From: Mycobacterium sp.
GTDB taxonomy: Bacteria; Actinomycetota; Actinomycetes; Mycobacteriales; Mycobacteriaceae
Length of the DNA stretch: 37,926 bases
Assembly: GCA_025966225.1 (NCBI GenBank)
Contig: JAOPVI010000129.1
Span: 1-37,926, forward strand
Direction: 5' to 3'
Below are positions 1 through 8,406 of the stretch, one piece after another. A model generated the notes under the pieces. That model had not been told where the DNA came from, searched no databases, and saw only the letters and a program-made list of their open reading frames with translations. Every line of letters begins with the position of its first letter. Positions within the stretch are counted from its first letter, which is position 1. The position numbers and the translations under genes were made by a program.

Positions 1-531
1 AACAAGGCCACGGTCTACCACTACTACGCGAGCAAGTCACTGATCCTGTTCGACATCTGCAAGAGTGCCGCCGACTTCACCGTGGACGCGTTGCACGACG
101 ACCCGACGGCGTCGGCGCGCGTGATGATCTATCACTTCACGCGCCGCCTGCTCGTCGGCATTGCCAGTGACATCGAGCGTGGCGCCGTGTACTTCCAGGA
201 GGCTCCGTACCTCACCGAGTGGTTCACCGAGGAGCAGGTGGCCTACATCCGCAAGGCCGAGACGTCGGTGTACGAGCACGTCCGCGACGTCATCGACCGC
301 GGCATCGCCAGCGGCGAGTTCTACGACTGCGACTCGCACGTGCTGGCCCTCGGGTACATCGGGATGACGCTCGGCTCCTACCGGTGGCTGCGCCCGCAGG
401 GCCGCCGCACCGCGCAGGAGATCGCCGTCGAGTTCAGCACCGCGCTGCTGCGGGGGCTGATTCGCGACGAGGCGCTGCGGGCGGACGAACCGCTGGGCCT
501 GGACCCCCGAGACATCGCCACGTCAAAATAA
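1..531 (+). CDS. TetR/AcrR family transcriptional regulator, 3' part (5' end outside window)
   Basis: The reading frame is open from the first base and ends at TAA 529-531, so about 176 C-terminal residues are visible. The first residues (KATVYHYYASKSLILFDIC) are the recognition helix and following helix of a TetR helix-turn-helix domain. The rest is a helical ligand-binding domain of the usual TetR length, so only about 30-40 N-terminal residues are missing. The ligand cannot be read from the sequence. The downstream acyl-CoA dehydrogenase points the same way, so control of a lipid-catabolic gene is a reasonable guess but only a guess. The ATG at 82 is internal and not a start. Confidence 0.85.
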   Translation, partial: NKATVYHYYASKSLILFDICKSAADFTVDALHDDPTASARVMIYHFTRRLLVGIASDIERGAVYFQEAPYLTEWFTEEQVAYIRKAETSVYEHVRDVIDRGIASGEFYDCDSHVLALGYIGMTLGSYRWLRPQGRRTAQEIAVEFSTALLRGLIRDEALRADEPLGLDPRDIATSK

Positions 532-548
532 CTAACGTAGGGACGGAT

Positions 549-1289
549 ATGGATCCCGACCCCACGCGACTGATGCTCGCCGGCGATTGGCACGGCAACC
601 TGCCGTGGGCCGAACGAGTGATTCGATACGCCGCAGGTCGCGACGTGGACACCATCCTTCAACTCGGCGACTTCGGATACTGGGTCGACGACCCGAGTAC
701 CGCCATGTACCTGTCGACCGTCGACGCGATGCTCGCGGACGCGGGGATCCGATTGTTCTGGCTCGACGGCAACCACGAGGACCACACCCGGGTCGCGGAA
801 TGGTCGGACCCGACGCGCTACTCGCGACTGAGGTACCTCGGCCGGGGCTTCCGCTGGCAGTGGTGGGGCAAGACCTGGATGAGCGTCGGCGGGGCGATGA
901 GCGTCGACAAGCGCTACCGCGCGGAAGGCCTGAGTTGGTGGCCGCAGGAGGAACTGACCGACGCCGACGTCGAGTATGCCCAACGGGACGGCGCGGTCGA
1001 CGTCATCGTCAGCCACGACTGTCCGCGGGGAGTGAACATCCCCGGCGTCGGCCCCGATACCAAGGGCGGTGTCCGTGGCGACTGGCCGCCCGACATCCTG
1101 GCCGAAGCCCAGCAGCATCGTGACAAGCTCGCCACGATCTGCCGTGCGACGACGCCGGAGTGGCTCTTCCACGGGCACTACCACATCTCCTACGCCTCGA
1201 ACTTCGACGCGACGTCGGTGATCGGGTTGGCCGACGACCGCGGGCTGATTGACGACCACACCCTGGTGCTTCACCGCAGCGATTTGTAA
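549..1289 (+). CDS. calcineurin-like metallophosphoesterase
   Basis: A 246-residue protein with the full set of calcineurin-like phosphoesterase metal-binding motifs: GDWHGN (D13, H15), GDFG (D41), GNHED (N75, H76), VSHD (H156) and FHGHYH (H208, H210, H212). This fold uses two metal ions to hydrolyse phosphomono- or diesters; the substrate cannot be told. The frame is open much further upstream through the tetR gene, but ATG 549 lies 17 bp after the tetR stop, follows a purine-rich stretch (AGGGACGG), and puts the first metal motif at residue 13, as usual for the family. The next gene begins 21 bp downstream. No signal peptide is visible, so it is probably cytoplasmic. Confidence 0.85.
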   Translation: MDPDPTRLMLAGDWHGNLPWAERVIRYAAGRDVDTILQLGDFGYWVDDPSTAMYLSTVDAMLADAGIRLFWLDGNHEDHTRVAEWSDPTRYSRLRYLGRGFRWQWWGKTWMSVGGAMSVDKRYRAEGLSWWPQEELTDADVEYAQRDGAVDVIVSHDCPRGVNIPGVGPDTKGGVRGDWPPDILAEAQQHRDKLATICRATTPEWLFHGHYHISYASNFDATSVIGLADDRGLIDDHTLVLHRSDL

Positions 1290-1310
1290 ACCGTTCCTAG
1301 GAGGAGCCGA

Positions 1311-3107
1311 ATGAAGTCCACCGTGCTGTCGCGTCGCGATCTCGACTTCCTGCTGTACGAGTGGCTGGGCGTGGAGGCGCTGACGAAGCGGGAGCGCTTT
1401 GCCGACCACTCGCGGGACACCTTCGATGGCGTGCTGGACCTGTGCGAGGAACTGGCGACGCGATTCTTCGCCCCGCACAACAAGATCAGCGACGCCAACG
1501 AGCCCACCTTCGACGGAACACGCGTCACCCTGATCCCCGAAGTCGGGGAGGCGCTGGAGGCGTTCGCGAAGGCCGACCTGATCGGCATGAGCGCGGATGA
1601 CGCGCTTGGCGGCGCGCAGTTGCCGGTGTGCGTGGCGCAGGCCGGGTTTGCGTGGATGTCCGCGGCCAACGTCAGCACGTCGGGTTACGTCATGTTGACG
1701 ATCGCCAACGCCAACCTGGTCGCCAAGTTCGGCACCGCCGAGCAGATCGAAACGTACGTCAAACCGATGTTGGCCGGCCGCTTCACCGGAACCATGGCGC
1801 TCTCGGAGACGCAGGCAGGGTCGTCGCTCGCGGACATCACCACGCGCGCCGAGCCCCAGGCGGACGGGAGCTACCGGCTCTTCGGCGCGAAGATGTGGAT
1901 CTCGGGCGCGGAGCACGAGATGTCCGACAACATCGTCAACCTGGTGCTGGCGAAGATCCCAGGCGGGCCCGCGGGCACGAAGGGGATCTCGCTGTTCATC
2001 GTGCCGAAGTATCTGGTCGACGGCGACGGGTCCGTCGGCGAGCGCAACGACGTGGCGCTGGCCGGGCTGAATCACAAGATGGGCCAACGGGGCATCACCA
2101 ACACGGTGCTCAACTTCGGGGACGGCACCTTCGAGCCCGGCGGGGCCGCAGGCGCGGTGGGCTACCTGGTGGGGGAGCCGCACCGAGGGCTGGCCTACAT
2201 GTTCACGATGATGAACGAGGCCCGCCTGGGCGTGGGGATGGCCGCGGTGTCGTTGGGCTACACCGGTTATCTCAAGTCGCTGCAGTACGCGCGCGAACGT
2301 CCGCAGGGCCGCCCGGTGACCGCCAAGGACCCGGCCGCCCCGCAGATTCCCATCGTCGAGCATGCCGACGTCAAGCGGATGTTGTTGGCGCAGAAGGCCT
2401 ATGTGGAGGGTGGCTTGGCGCTGGCGCTGTACTGCGGACGGCTGATCGATCTGCAGCACACCGCCGAGTCGGATTCCGAACGCGACGAGACCACGCTGCT
2501 GCTCGACATCCTGACGCCGGTGGCCAAGAGTTGGCCATCGCAGTGGTGTGTGGAGGCCAACAGTCTGGCCATCCAGGTGCACGGCGGCTACGGCTACACC
2601 CGCGAGTACGACGTCGAGCAGCACTACCGCGACAACCGGCTCAACCCCATCCACGAGGGCACCCACGGCATTCAGAGCCTCGACCTGTTGGGCCGCAAGG
2701 TGACTCAGCGCGGGGGTGCAAGCCTGGCAGAGCTGGGAAAGCACCTCACGGGTGCGGTTCAGCGGGCCACCGCAGCGGGTGGTGACGCCGCCGTGCTGGC
2801 CGCCCAGTTGGAGGCCAGTTGGCAGCGCCTCGTCGGTGTCACAGCAGGGATGTTCGGTGCCGGCGACGCCGAGGCCGCCATGGCGAACAGCGTCATCTAC
2901 CTCGAAGCGTTCGGACACATCGTGCTCGCATGGATGTGGCTGGAACAGGTCGTTGCCGCCGAAGGCCGGTCCGGCGACTTCTACGACGGCAAGCGTCAGG
3001 CGGCGCGGTACTTCTTCCGCTACGAGCTACCCAGGACGGCACCGCAACTGGACCTTTTGGAGAGTCTGGACCGCACGACGCTGGACATGCGCGACGCCTG
3101 GTTCTGA
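1311..3107 (+). CDS. acyl-CoA dehydrogenase, ~600-residue FadE5-like class
   Basis: A 598-residue flavin acyl-CoA dehydrogenase, longer than the ~390-residue classical enzymes and in the size range of mycobacterial FadE5 (about 611 residues). It shows the N-terminal helical domain, the central FAD-contact strand ([15 protein letters not shown], then [10 protein letters not shown]), and the C-terminal helical domain with [11 protein letters not shown]. The Glu of HEGT, residue 449, sits where the catalytic base of the family is expected. C-terminal residues after about 470 form the extra helical domain of the long class. It should catalyse alpha,beta-desaturation of an acyl-CoA in fatty-acid oxidation. 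The start ATG follows a strong ribosome site, GGAGGAG at 1301-1307. Substrate chain length is not readable. Confidence 0.9.
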   Translation: MKSTVLSRRDLDFLLYEWLGVEALTKRERFADHSRDTFDGVLDLCEELATRFFAPHNKISDANEPTFDGTRVTLIPEVGEALEAFAKADLIGMSADDALGGAQLPVCVAQAGFAWMSAANVSTSGYVMLTIANANLVAKFGTAEQIETYVKPMLAGRFTGTMALSETQAGSSLADITTRAEPQADGSYRLFGAKMWISGAEHEMSDNIVNLVLAKIPGGPAGTKGISLFIVPKYLVDGDGSVGERNDVALAGLNHKMGQRGITNTVLNFGDGTFEPGGAAGAVGYLVGEPHRGLAYMFTMMNEARLGVGMAAVSLGYTGYLKSLQYARERPQGRPVTAKDPAAPQIPIVEHADVKRMLLAQKAYVEGGLALALYCGRLIDLQHTAESDSERDETTLLLDILTPVAKSWPSQWCVEANSLAIQVHGGYGYTREYDVEQHYRDNRLNPIHEGTHGIQSLDLLGRKVTQRGGASLAELGKHLTGAVQRATAAGGDAAVLAAQLEASWQRLVGVTAGMFGAGDAEAAMANSVIYLEAFGHIVLAWMWLEQVVAAEGRSGDFYDGKRQAARYFFRYELPRTAPQLDLLESLDRTTLDMRDAWF

Positions 3108-3142
3108 CCGCGATATCCGAGTGGGCAGGCGGGTCGGCTGGC

Positions 3143-3148
3143 TAGGCT
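3143..3148 (+). promoter_or_regulatory. -10 box TAGGCT, leaderless type
   Basis: TAGGCT fits the mycobacterial -10 consensus TANNNT and ends exactly six bases before GTG 3155. That spacing places transcription initiation at the G of the start codon, as in leaderless mycobacterial mRNAs. No convincing -35 hexamer is seen. It would drive the short ORF at 3155 and the arylsulfatase reading frame coupled to it. Confidence 0.5.
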
Positions 3149-3154
3149 CTCCAA

Positions 3155-3223
3155 GTGAGTGTCCAGGAGGCGGCACTCGGCCGTTCGGCGCAGGTCTCCG
3201 TCGGCGGGAGAAACCAACGATGA
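3155..3223 (+). CDS. candidate leaderless short upstream ORF (22 aa) coupled to the arylsulfatase
   Basis: GTG 3155 opens a 22-codon frame beginning MSVQEAALGR and ending GGRNQR, stopped by TGA 3221-3223. The stop overlaps the sulfatase start ATG 3220-3222 as ATGA, the usual geometry of translational coupling. A TANNNT box (TAGGCT) ends six bases before the GTG, so the ORF would be read from a leaderless transcript. The peptide has no cysteines, unlike the polycysteine sulfur-attenuator ORFs known in mycobacteria, and no recognisable domain. The alternative is that 3155-3219 is simply the 5' untranslated region of the sulfatase, which has its own GGGAG at 3206-3210. Confidence 0.45.
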   Translation: MSVQEAALGRSAQVSVGGRNQR

Positions 3224-5604
3224 CCGAGGCACAGGCACCGCATCAAGACACCGTTCGGCGTGACATCTTGCCGATCCCAGATGTTGCGCACGTCGGGTTG
3301 ACGACATACGACGCAAAAGACCCGGACACAAGCTATCCGCCCATCAAAGACGTCCGGCCACCGGCCAGCGCCCCGAATATCCTGGTCGTCCTCATCGACG
3401 ACGTCGGCTTCGGCGCCAGCAGCGCTTTCGGCGGGCCGTGCCAAACACCCAACTTCGAGAAGCTCGCTGCGGGCGGGTTGAAGTACAACCGCTTCCACAC
3501 CACGGCCTTGTGCTCGCCGACGCGGCAGGCGCTCCTGACGGGCCGCAACCATCACTCGGTGGGGATGGGCAACATCACCGAGACCGCCACCGCAGCACCC
3601 GGCTACACCTCGGTGTTGCCCAACACCAAGGCTCCGCTGGCGTTGACGTTGAAGCTCAACGGCTACTCGACCGCGCAGTTCGGCAAGTGCCTCTAGGTTC
3701 CCGTCTGGCAGACAAGTCCGGCTGGACCATTTTCCGCGTGGCCAACGGGCGGCGGCGGATTCGAGTACTTCTATGGCTTCATCGGTGGCGAGAACAACCA
3801 GTGGGACCCGGCCCTCTACGAGGGCACTACGCCGATCGAACCGCCGAAGACACCGGCCGAGGGCTATCACCTCACCGAGGATTTGAGCGACAAGGCCATC
3901 AACTGGGCGCGTCAGCAGAAGGCACTCCTACCCGACAAGCCGTTCTTCATGTACTTCGCGCCAGGTGCGACACACGCGCCGCATCATGTGCCGCCGGAGT
4001 GGATCGAGAAGTACGAGGGCAAGTTCGCTCACGGCTGGGACAAGCAACGCGAGCTCACCTTCGAGCGACAGAAGGAGCTGGGCGTCATCGGCCCCGAGGC
4101 CGTCCTCACCCCCCGCGACTCCGAAATCCCAGCCTGGGACGACATGGACCCGGCCCTCAAGCCGGTTCTGGAGCGCGAGATGGAGGTCTACGCCGCGTTT
4201 CTGGAGCACACCGATCATCACGTGGGTCGGTTGCTCGACTCGCTCGGGCCGGTGCTTGACGACACGCTCGTCTACCTGATCGTCGGCGACAATGGCGCGT
4301 CGGCGGAGGGCACGCTCCAAGGTGCGTTCAACGAGATGGCGAACTTCAACGGCATGGCCGACATCGAGACCCCAGAGTTCATGGTTTCGAAGATCGATGA
4401 GTTCGGCGGCGAAGGTTCCTACGGTCACTACGCGGTGGGCTGGGCGTGGGCGATGGACTCGCCGTATCAGTGGACAAAGCAGGTGGCGTCGCACTGGGGG
4501 GGCACGCGTAACGGCACAATCGTGCACTGGCCAAACGGAATCGAGGAGAAGGGCGGGACACGCAACCAGTTCAGCCACGTGATCGACCTCGCGCCCACTG
4601 TGCTGGACGCCGCAGGCATTCCGGCCCCGACGCTGGTGAACGGAGTCATGCAGAGCCCGTACGAGGGCACGAGCATGGTGTACAGCTTCAACGACCGGCA
4701 GGCGCCGGAGCGGCACGAGACCCAGTATTTCGAGATGTTCTGCAACAGAGGCATCTACCACAAGGGTTGGAGCGCGGTGACCAAGCACCGCACACCGTGG
4801 GCCATGGGCGGCCAGGCGATGCCGGCCTTCGACGACGACGTGTGGGAACTCTACGACGGCAACGTCGACTGGACACAGTCCAACGACCTCTCGAAGGAGA
4901 ACCCAGACAAACTCCATGAGCTGCAACGACTCTGGCTGATCGAGGCGGTCAAGTACAACGTGCTGCCGCTCGACGACCGCCAAATCGAACGCATCCATCC
5001 CGCCACCGCTGGACGACCCTCGTTGATAAAGGGCAACAGTCAGTTGCTGTTCGCGGGTATGGGACGGCTGTCGGAGAACAGCGTCGTCGACGTCAAGAAC
5101 AAATCGTTCGCGGTCACCTCTGAGGTCGAGGTGCCTGCCGACGGCGCTGCTGGGGTGATCATCGCCCAAGGTGGCCGTTTTGGCGGTTGGAGTTTGTACG
5201 CCAAGGACGGTCGTGCCAAGTTCCACTACAACGTGCTTGGGATCAAGTCATTCAGCATCGACGCGAGCGATTTCATCCCGATTGGCACCACTCAAGTGCG
5301 CATGGAGTTCGCCTACGACGGCGGCGGTATGGGTAAGGGCGGGGAAGTCACTCTGTACTACGACGGCAGACAGGTTGGTCGGGGCCGCGTCGAGCAGACC
5401 CAGGGCTTCATTTTCTCCGCGGACGAAACGACCGACGTCGGATACGAGTCCGGCACCACCGTCAGCCCGGACTACACGGCACACACCAGCAGATTCAGCG
5501 GCAAGATCGAATGGGTGCGGATCGACCTAGGCGAGGACGCCAAAGATGCCGATCACTACATCGACCCCGACGAACGCTTCCGGGTCGCGATGGCACGGCA
5601 GTAA
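3220..5604 (+). pseudogene. type I arylsulfatase, interrupted by an in-frame TAG at codon 159
   Basis: Together the two halves encode a ~794-residue alkaline-phosphatase-fold sulfatase, a normal length for mycobacterial AtsA/AtsD-like enzymes. Visible motifs are the metal-binding LIDDVGFG near residue 55 and CSPTRQALLTGR, where C98 would become formylglycine. The frame then reads GKCL-stop-VPVWQ: TAG at 3694-3696 is codon 159, and codon 158 is Leu (CTC). The same frame continues unbroken with VPVWQTSP, GGGGFEYFYGFIGGEN and so on to TAA 5602-5604, so this is a nonsense lesion and not a frameshift. From memory, mycobacterial relatives read GKCHEVPVW here, so both the catalytic His and the following Glu codon appear changed. 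A TTG at 3883 could restart the downstream part but would lack the formylglycine site. A sequencing error is the main alternative. Confidence 0.85.
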
Positions 5605-5687
5605 ACGATCCTAGGGACTGGAATCTGCGCAGCAGGGGGGCCGCATGCCGACTGCACAGCGGTTGTCCCGCCTGCCACACTGGCGGA

Positions 5688-6131
5688 ATGGACGTCGACG
5701 AGCGTTCGCTCACATCCGCCGACTTCCCGGTGCACTGGCCGGTGCTGACCCGCTGGACCGACAACGACATGTTCGGCCACCTCAACAACGCGGTGTACTA
5801 CGAACTCTTCGACACCGCGATCAACGCCTGGATCAACACCACCCTGGGACTCGATCCGCTGGACGCCCCCTGGCTGGGCGTCGTTGCCGAATCGGGTTGC
5901 CGCTACTTCGCCGAGCTCGCGTTTCCCGACCCACTCGTCGTCGGCTTGGCCGTCACCCGGCTCGGAAACAGCAGCGTGACCTATCGGCTCGCGGTATTCG
6001 GGTCCGCCGAGGGCACGGTGCCGGTAGCGGCGGTCGGGCATTGGGTACACGTCTACGTCGATCGGATCAGTCGCAGTCCGGTACCGATCCCCGAATCGAT
6101 TCGAGCATTGCTCGCAACCGCTCAGCGCTAA
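5688..6131 (+). CDS. hotdog-fold acyl-CoA thioesterase (4HBT type, Rv0163-like)
   Basis: A 147-residue single hotdog domain. The segment TRWTDNDMFGHLNNAVYYEL (residues 21-40) is the signature of 4-hydroxybenzoyl-CoA-thioesterase-like enzymes, with acidic D25 and D27 and H31 near the expected active site. Such proteins hydrolyse acyl-CoA thioesters in the cytoplasm, usually as oligomers; the acyl group is unknown. ATG 5688 gives the family length. The frame is open further upstream, but that part is low-complexity read-through. It lies 83 bp after the broken sulfatase and ends five bases before the convergent stop of the next minus-strand gene. Its place before the Rv0164 homologue matches Rv0163 in M. 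tuberculosis. Confidence 0.88.
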   Translation: MDVDERSLTSADFPVHWPVLTRWTDNDMFGHLNNAVYYELFDTAINAWINTTLGLDPLDAPWLGVVAESGCRYFAELAFPDPLVVGLAVTRLGNSSVTYRLAVFGSAEGTVPVAAVGHWVHVYVDRISRSPVPIPESIRALLATAQR

Positions 6132-6136
6132 CGCCG

Positions 6137-7081
6137 TCAGGCGTTCTCGTCGAGCCAGGCTGAGATGGCGGCGACCCCATCGCGGTAGAAGATCCGGTAC
6201 GGACGATCGGCGACGTATCCGATGTGCGGCGTAGCCAGCACATTGGGCAGGGTCCGCAGCGGGTGGTCGACGGGCAGCGGTTCGGTATCGAACACGTCCA
6301 GCGCCGCCCCACCGATCGACCCCGACTGCAACGCCGAGATCAACGCAGGCTCGTCGACGATCGGTCCCCGCGAGGTGTTGACCAACAGTGCCGTCGGCTT
6401 CATCGCCGCAAGCTCGGCGGCCCCCACCAGACCGCGGGAGCGTTCACTGAGTTTCAGGTGCACCGTGAACACGTCTGCGGTGGCGAAGAATTCGTCACGC
6501 GGCAGATACCTCGCGCCCGCTTCAACGGCGGCGACGGCCGTCAGGTTCTGACTCCACGCGACGACGTCCATGCCGAATGCGGCGCCGATGCGCGCCACCC
6601 GGGCACCGATGCGGCCAAGGCCGAGCACGCCAAGCACGCGTCGGTCGAGCTCGCGGCCGACCGTCGTCTGCCAGCCACCGTCGGCGACGGAGCTTCGTTC
6701 GGCGACCAGATGGCGCGATGCGCCAAGGATCAGCGCCCACGTCAGCTCCACGGTCGAGGCGACGGTGCCGCTGGTGGTCCCGACGTGGATGCCGTGGTCG
6801 GCGGCGGCGTCGATGTCGATGGAAGCGTTGAACGGGCCAGTGGATGCGATCATCCGCAGCTTGGGTAAGCGCTCGATGACGTTGCGCGGCAACGGTGTCC
6901 GCTCACGCATCACGAAGATCACGTCGAACGGCGCCAGCCGTGCGACCAATTCGTCGACGTCCGCGAGGTGATCGGAGAACACCGTGACGTGGGCCCGCGA
7001 CGTCACGGGCGACCAGTCCGCCGTCGTCATCGCCACGTTCTGGTAGTCGTCGAGTACCGCCACCTGCAGGCGCGCGCTCAT
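6137..7081 (-). CDS. D-isomer-specific 2-hydroxyacid dehydrogenase family protein
   Basis: A 314-residue NAD(P)-dependent 2-hydroxyacid dehydrogenase. The Rossmann motif VLGLGRIGARVA is near residues 151-162. The catalytic set is visible in order: Arg in NTSRGPIVDE (~238), Glu in DVFDTEPL (~267) and His in ATPHIGY (~286). The family interconverts 2-keto and D-2-hydroxy acids; the substrate is not evident and a glyoxylate/hydroxypyruvate-type or phosphoglycerate-type role cannot be separated here. ATG 7081 follows GAGAGGA at a reasonable distance. It is divergent from the Rv0164-like gene with only 51 bp between the starts. To my recollection M. tuberculosis has no such gene between Rv0163 and Rv0164, so this looks like an insertion or a loss. 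Confidence 0.9.
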   Translation of the reverse strand: MSARLQVAVLDDYQNVAMTTADWSPVTSRAHVTVFSDHLADVDELVARLAPFDVIFVMRERTPLPRNVIERLPKLRMIASTGPFNASIDIDAAADHGIHVGTTSGTVASTVELTWALILGASRHLVAERSSVADGGWQTTVGRELDRRVLGVLGLGRIGARVARIGAAFGMDVVAWSQNLTAVAAVEAGARYLPRDEFFATADVFTVHLKLSERSRGLVGAAELAAMKPTALLVNTSRGPIVDEPALISALQSGSIGGAALDVFDTEPLPVDHPLRTLPNVLATPHIGYVADRPYRIFYRDGVAAISAWLDENA

Positions 7082-7120
7082 CGCGATCCTCTCGGTCGAA
7101 CTGAGGGCAGACCGTATCCA

Positions 7121-7126
7121 TATACT
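7121..7126 (+). promoter_or_regulatory. -10 box TATACT, leaderless type
   Basis: TATACT is close to the ideal -10 sequence and ends six bases before GTG 7133, so the transcript should begin at the start codon. This supports GTG 7133 as the real start of the Rv0164-like gene. No clear -35 is seen. Confidence 0.65.
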
Positions 7127-7132
7127 CGGGCC

Positions 7133-7570
7133 GTGCCGATCGTGAGCAAGACCCTCGAAGTAGCAGCCTCCGCTGAGTCGATCATGGCCATCGTCGCCGA
7201 CTTCGAGTCATACCCTCATTGGAACGAGGAGATCAAGGGCTGTTGGGTGCTGGCCAGGTACGAGGACGGCCGGCCCAGCCAGTTGCGGCTCGACGCCAGT
7301 TTGCAGGGTTTCGTCGGCACCTTCATCCAGGCTGTCTATTACCCGGGGACCAACCAGATTCAGACGGTGATGCAGCAGGGCGACATCTTCTCCAAGCAGG
7401 AGCAGCTGTTCTCCGTCGTGGAGCTGGGGCCGACCTCGCTGCTGACCGTCGACATGGACGTCGAGGTCACCATGCCCGTACCCGCAGTGATGGTGAAGAA
7501 GGTAGTCAACGACGCACTGGAGCATCTGGCCGACAAGCTCAAGGCCCGCGCCGAGCAGTTGACTACTTGA
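7133..7570 (+). CDS. SRPBCC (START/PYR-like) family protein, homologue of Rv0164 (TB18.5)
   Basis: A 145-residue protein beginning MPIVSKTLEVAASAESIMAI and containing DFESYPHWNEEIKG, RYEDGRPSQLRLD and YYPGTNQIQTVMQQGD, which agree closely with M. tuberculosis Rv0164 as I remember it. The fold is SRPBCC: a helix-grip cavity that usually binds a hydrophobic ligand. No enzymatic role is known to me. GTG 7133 is chosen because the homologue has MPVLSK at the equivalent place and because a TATACT box lies exactly at leaderless spacing. The stop is one base from the convergent mce1R stop. Its stable neighbourhood with mce1 suggests a lipid-linked role, which is inference. Confidence 0.9.
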   Translation: MPIVSKTLEVAASAESIMAIVADFESYPHWNEEIKGCWVLARYEDGRPSQLRLDASLQGFVGTFIQAVYYPGTNQIQTVMQQGDIFSKQEQLFSVVELGPTSLLTVDMDVEVTMPVPAVMVKKVVNDALEHLADKLKARAEQLTT

Positions 7571-7571
7571 T

Positions 7572-8264
7572 TCAGGGCCACAGCCCCAGTTCGTCGAGCC
7601 GCGCGGTGAGGCGTTGCGCGCCGTCGCTGAACTGCTCGCCGATCAAACCGACCGCGGCATCGGCGTCGCGGCGCCGGAGCGCCGCCAGCAGTTGGCGGTG
7701 GTTGGCAACGGCTTGCACACCCCATTCGTAGTGGTCGGCGTACATGAGCGACGGCAGGTAGCGGCTGGCGTGCAGGAGGAACCAGGCCAGCTTGATGCGG
7801 CCAGCTGCCCGATTGAATGTTCGGAAGAACGAGAACTCGGCATCGATCACCTGATCGGGCTCGCGGCGGTCGACCGCCGTTTCGAGCGCGTCGACGTGCC
7901 GTTTTAGTTCGTCGAGTTCCTCATCGGTGACGTGCTCGGCGGCCGAGCGGGCGAGTCGGGTGGCGATGGTGGACTGCAGCCAGAAGATGTCCTCGATGTC
8001 GCCACGGGTGAATGGCGCCACGACGTGCCCGCGATGGGGCTCCAGCCGGACCATGCCGTCACCGCGCAGCGTGCGCAAGGCCTCACGCACCGGGGTGATG
8101 CTGACCCCAAGCTGTGCAGCCGTCTCGTCGAGCCTGATGAACGTGCCCGGGCGCAGCGCGCCTGACATGATCTGCGCGCGCAGGTGCGCGGCGACTTCGT
8201 CGGACAACTGTTCCCGACGCACCAGGCTCTGCCGTTGCTGTGGTGGCTTGGCGGGTGCGTTCAC
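7572..8264 (-). CDS. mce1R: GntR/FadR-family regulator of the mce1 operon
   Basis: A 230-residue GntR regulator. Residues ~15-85 form the winged helix-turn-helix (LSDEVAAHLRAQIMSGALRPG, then SITPVREALRTLRGDGMVRL), followed by a helical FCD-type effector domain. Position and orientation, divergent from fadD5, match Rv0165c (Mce1R), which in M. tuberculosis represses the mce1 operon. The start is GTG 8264 with AGGACGGG about six bases upstream. The M. tuberculosis protein is annotated somewhat longer (about 264 residues), so a different start cannot be excluded. The 142-bp gap to fadD5 should hold its operator. Confidence 0.92.
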   Translation of the reverse strand: MNAPAKPPQQRQSLVRREQLSDEVAAHLRAQIMSGALRPGTFIRLDETAAQLGVSITPVREALRTLRGDGMVRLEPHRGHVVAPFTRGDIEDIFWLQSTIATRLARSAAEHVTDEELDELKRHVDALETAVDRREPDQVIDAEFSFFRTFNRAAGRIKLAWFLLHASRYLPSLMYADHYEWGVQAVANHRQLLAALRRRDADAAVGLIGEQFSDGAQRLTARLDELGLWP

Positions 8265-8298
8265 GTTTATCCCGTCCTAGGGTGCATCTGACGACGGG

Positions 8299-8327
8299 TT
8301 GTCCCCGGGGCCCCGAGGCCATATTGT
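8299..8327 (+). promoter_or_regulatory. candidate promoter of the mce1 operon (TTGTCC-17-TATTGT)
   Basis: TTGTCC at 8299-8304 and TATTGT at 8322-8327 are separated by 17 bp and resemble SigA-type -35 and -10 boxes. Initiation near 8334 would leave a leader of about 70 bases before the fadD5 start at 8407. It lies in the mce1R-fadD5 divergent gap, where the operon promoter is expected. Confidence 0.4.
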
Positions 8328-8345
8328 GACCGGGGCAACACCATG

Positions 8346-8360
8346 TTTGATCAAATATCA
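8346..8360 (+). promoter_or_regulatory. candidate Mce1R operator: palindrome TTTGATCAAA in the fadD5 leader
   Basis: A perfect 10-bp palindrome, TTTGATCAAA at 8346-8355, overlaps a second half-site so that TGATCAAATATCA (8348-8360) also has TGAT/ATCA ends. It is an AT-rich island in GC-rich DNA, just downstream of the candidate start point and between the divergent genes. That is a plausible place for a GntR repressor to block fadD5 transcription. Assignment to Mce1R is inference from position. Confidence 0.35.
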
Positions 8361-8406
8361 ACGCACCGCAACCCATGCGGAGCGACACCAAGGGGAGCAG
8401 CCGCAG

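Noticed and set aside
378..2918. 846-codon open frame on the minus strand opposite the metallophosphoesterase and acyl-CoA dehydrogenase
   Set aside because: It is a shadow of GC-rich codon use. The translation is Arg/His/Val/Gly-rich with no family motif, whereas the plus-strand frames carry complete catalytic motifs.
3694..3696. Programmed amber readthrough or pyrrolysine insertion in the sulfatase
   Set aside because: Mycobacteria have no pyrrolysine system, no recoding signal is evident, and the neighbouring His codon is also changed, which fits decay or error better.
3883..5604. Separate sulfatase gene starting at TTG 3883
   Set aside because: The same frame continues upstream with recognisable sulfatase sequence back to the TAG, and a protein from 3883 would lack the formylglycine Cys and part of the metal site. 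It is the 3' part of a broken gene.
5676..5681. CACACT six bases before the thioesterase ATG as a leaderless -10 box
   Set aside because: It lacks the required initial T of TANNNT, so it was not counted with the seven better matches.
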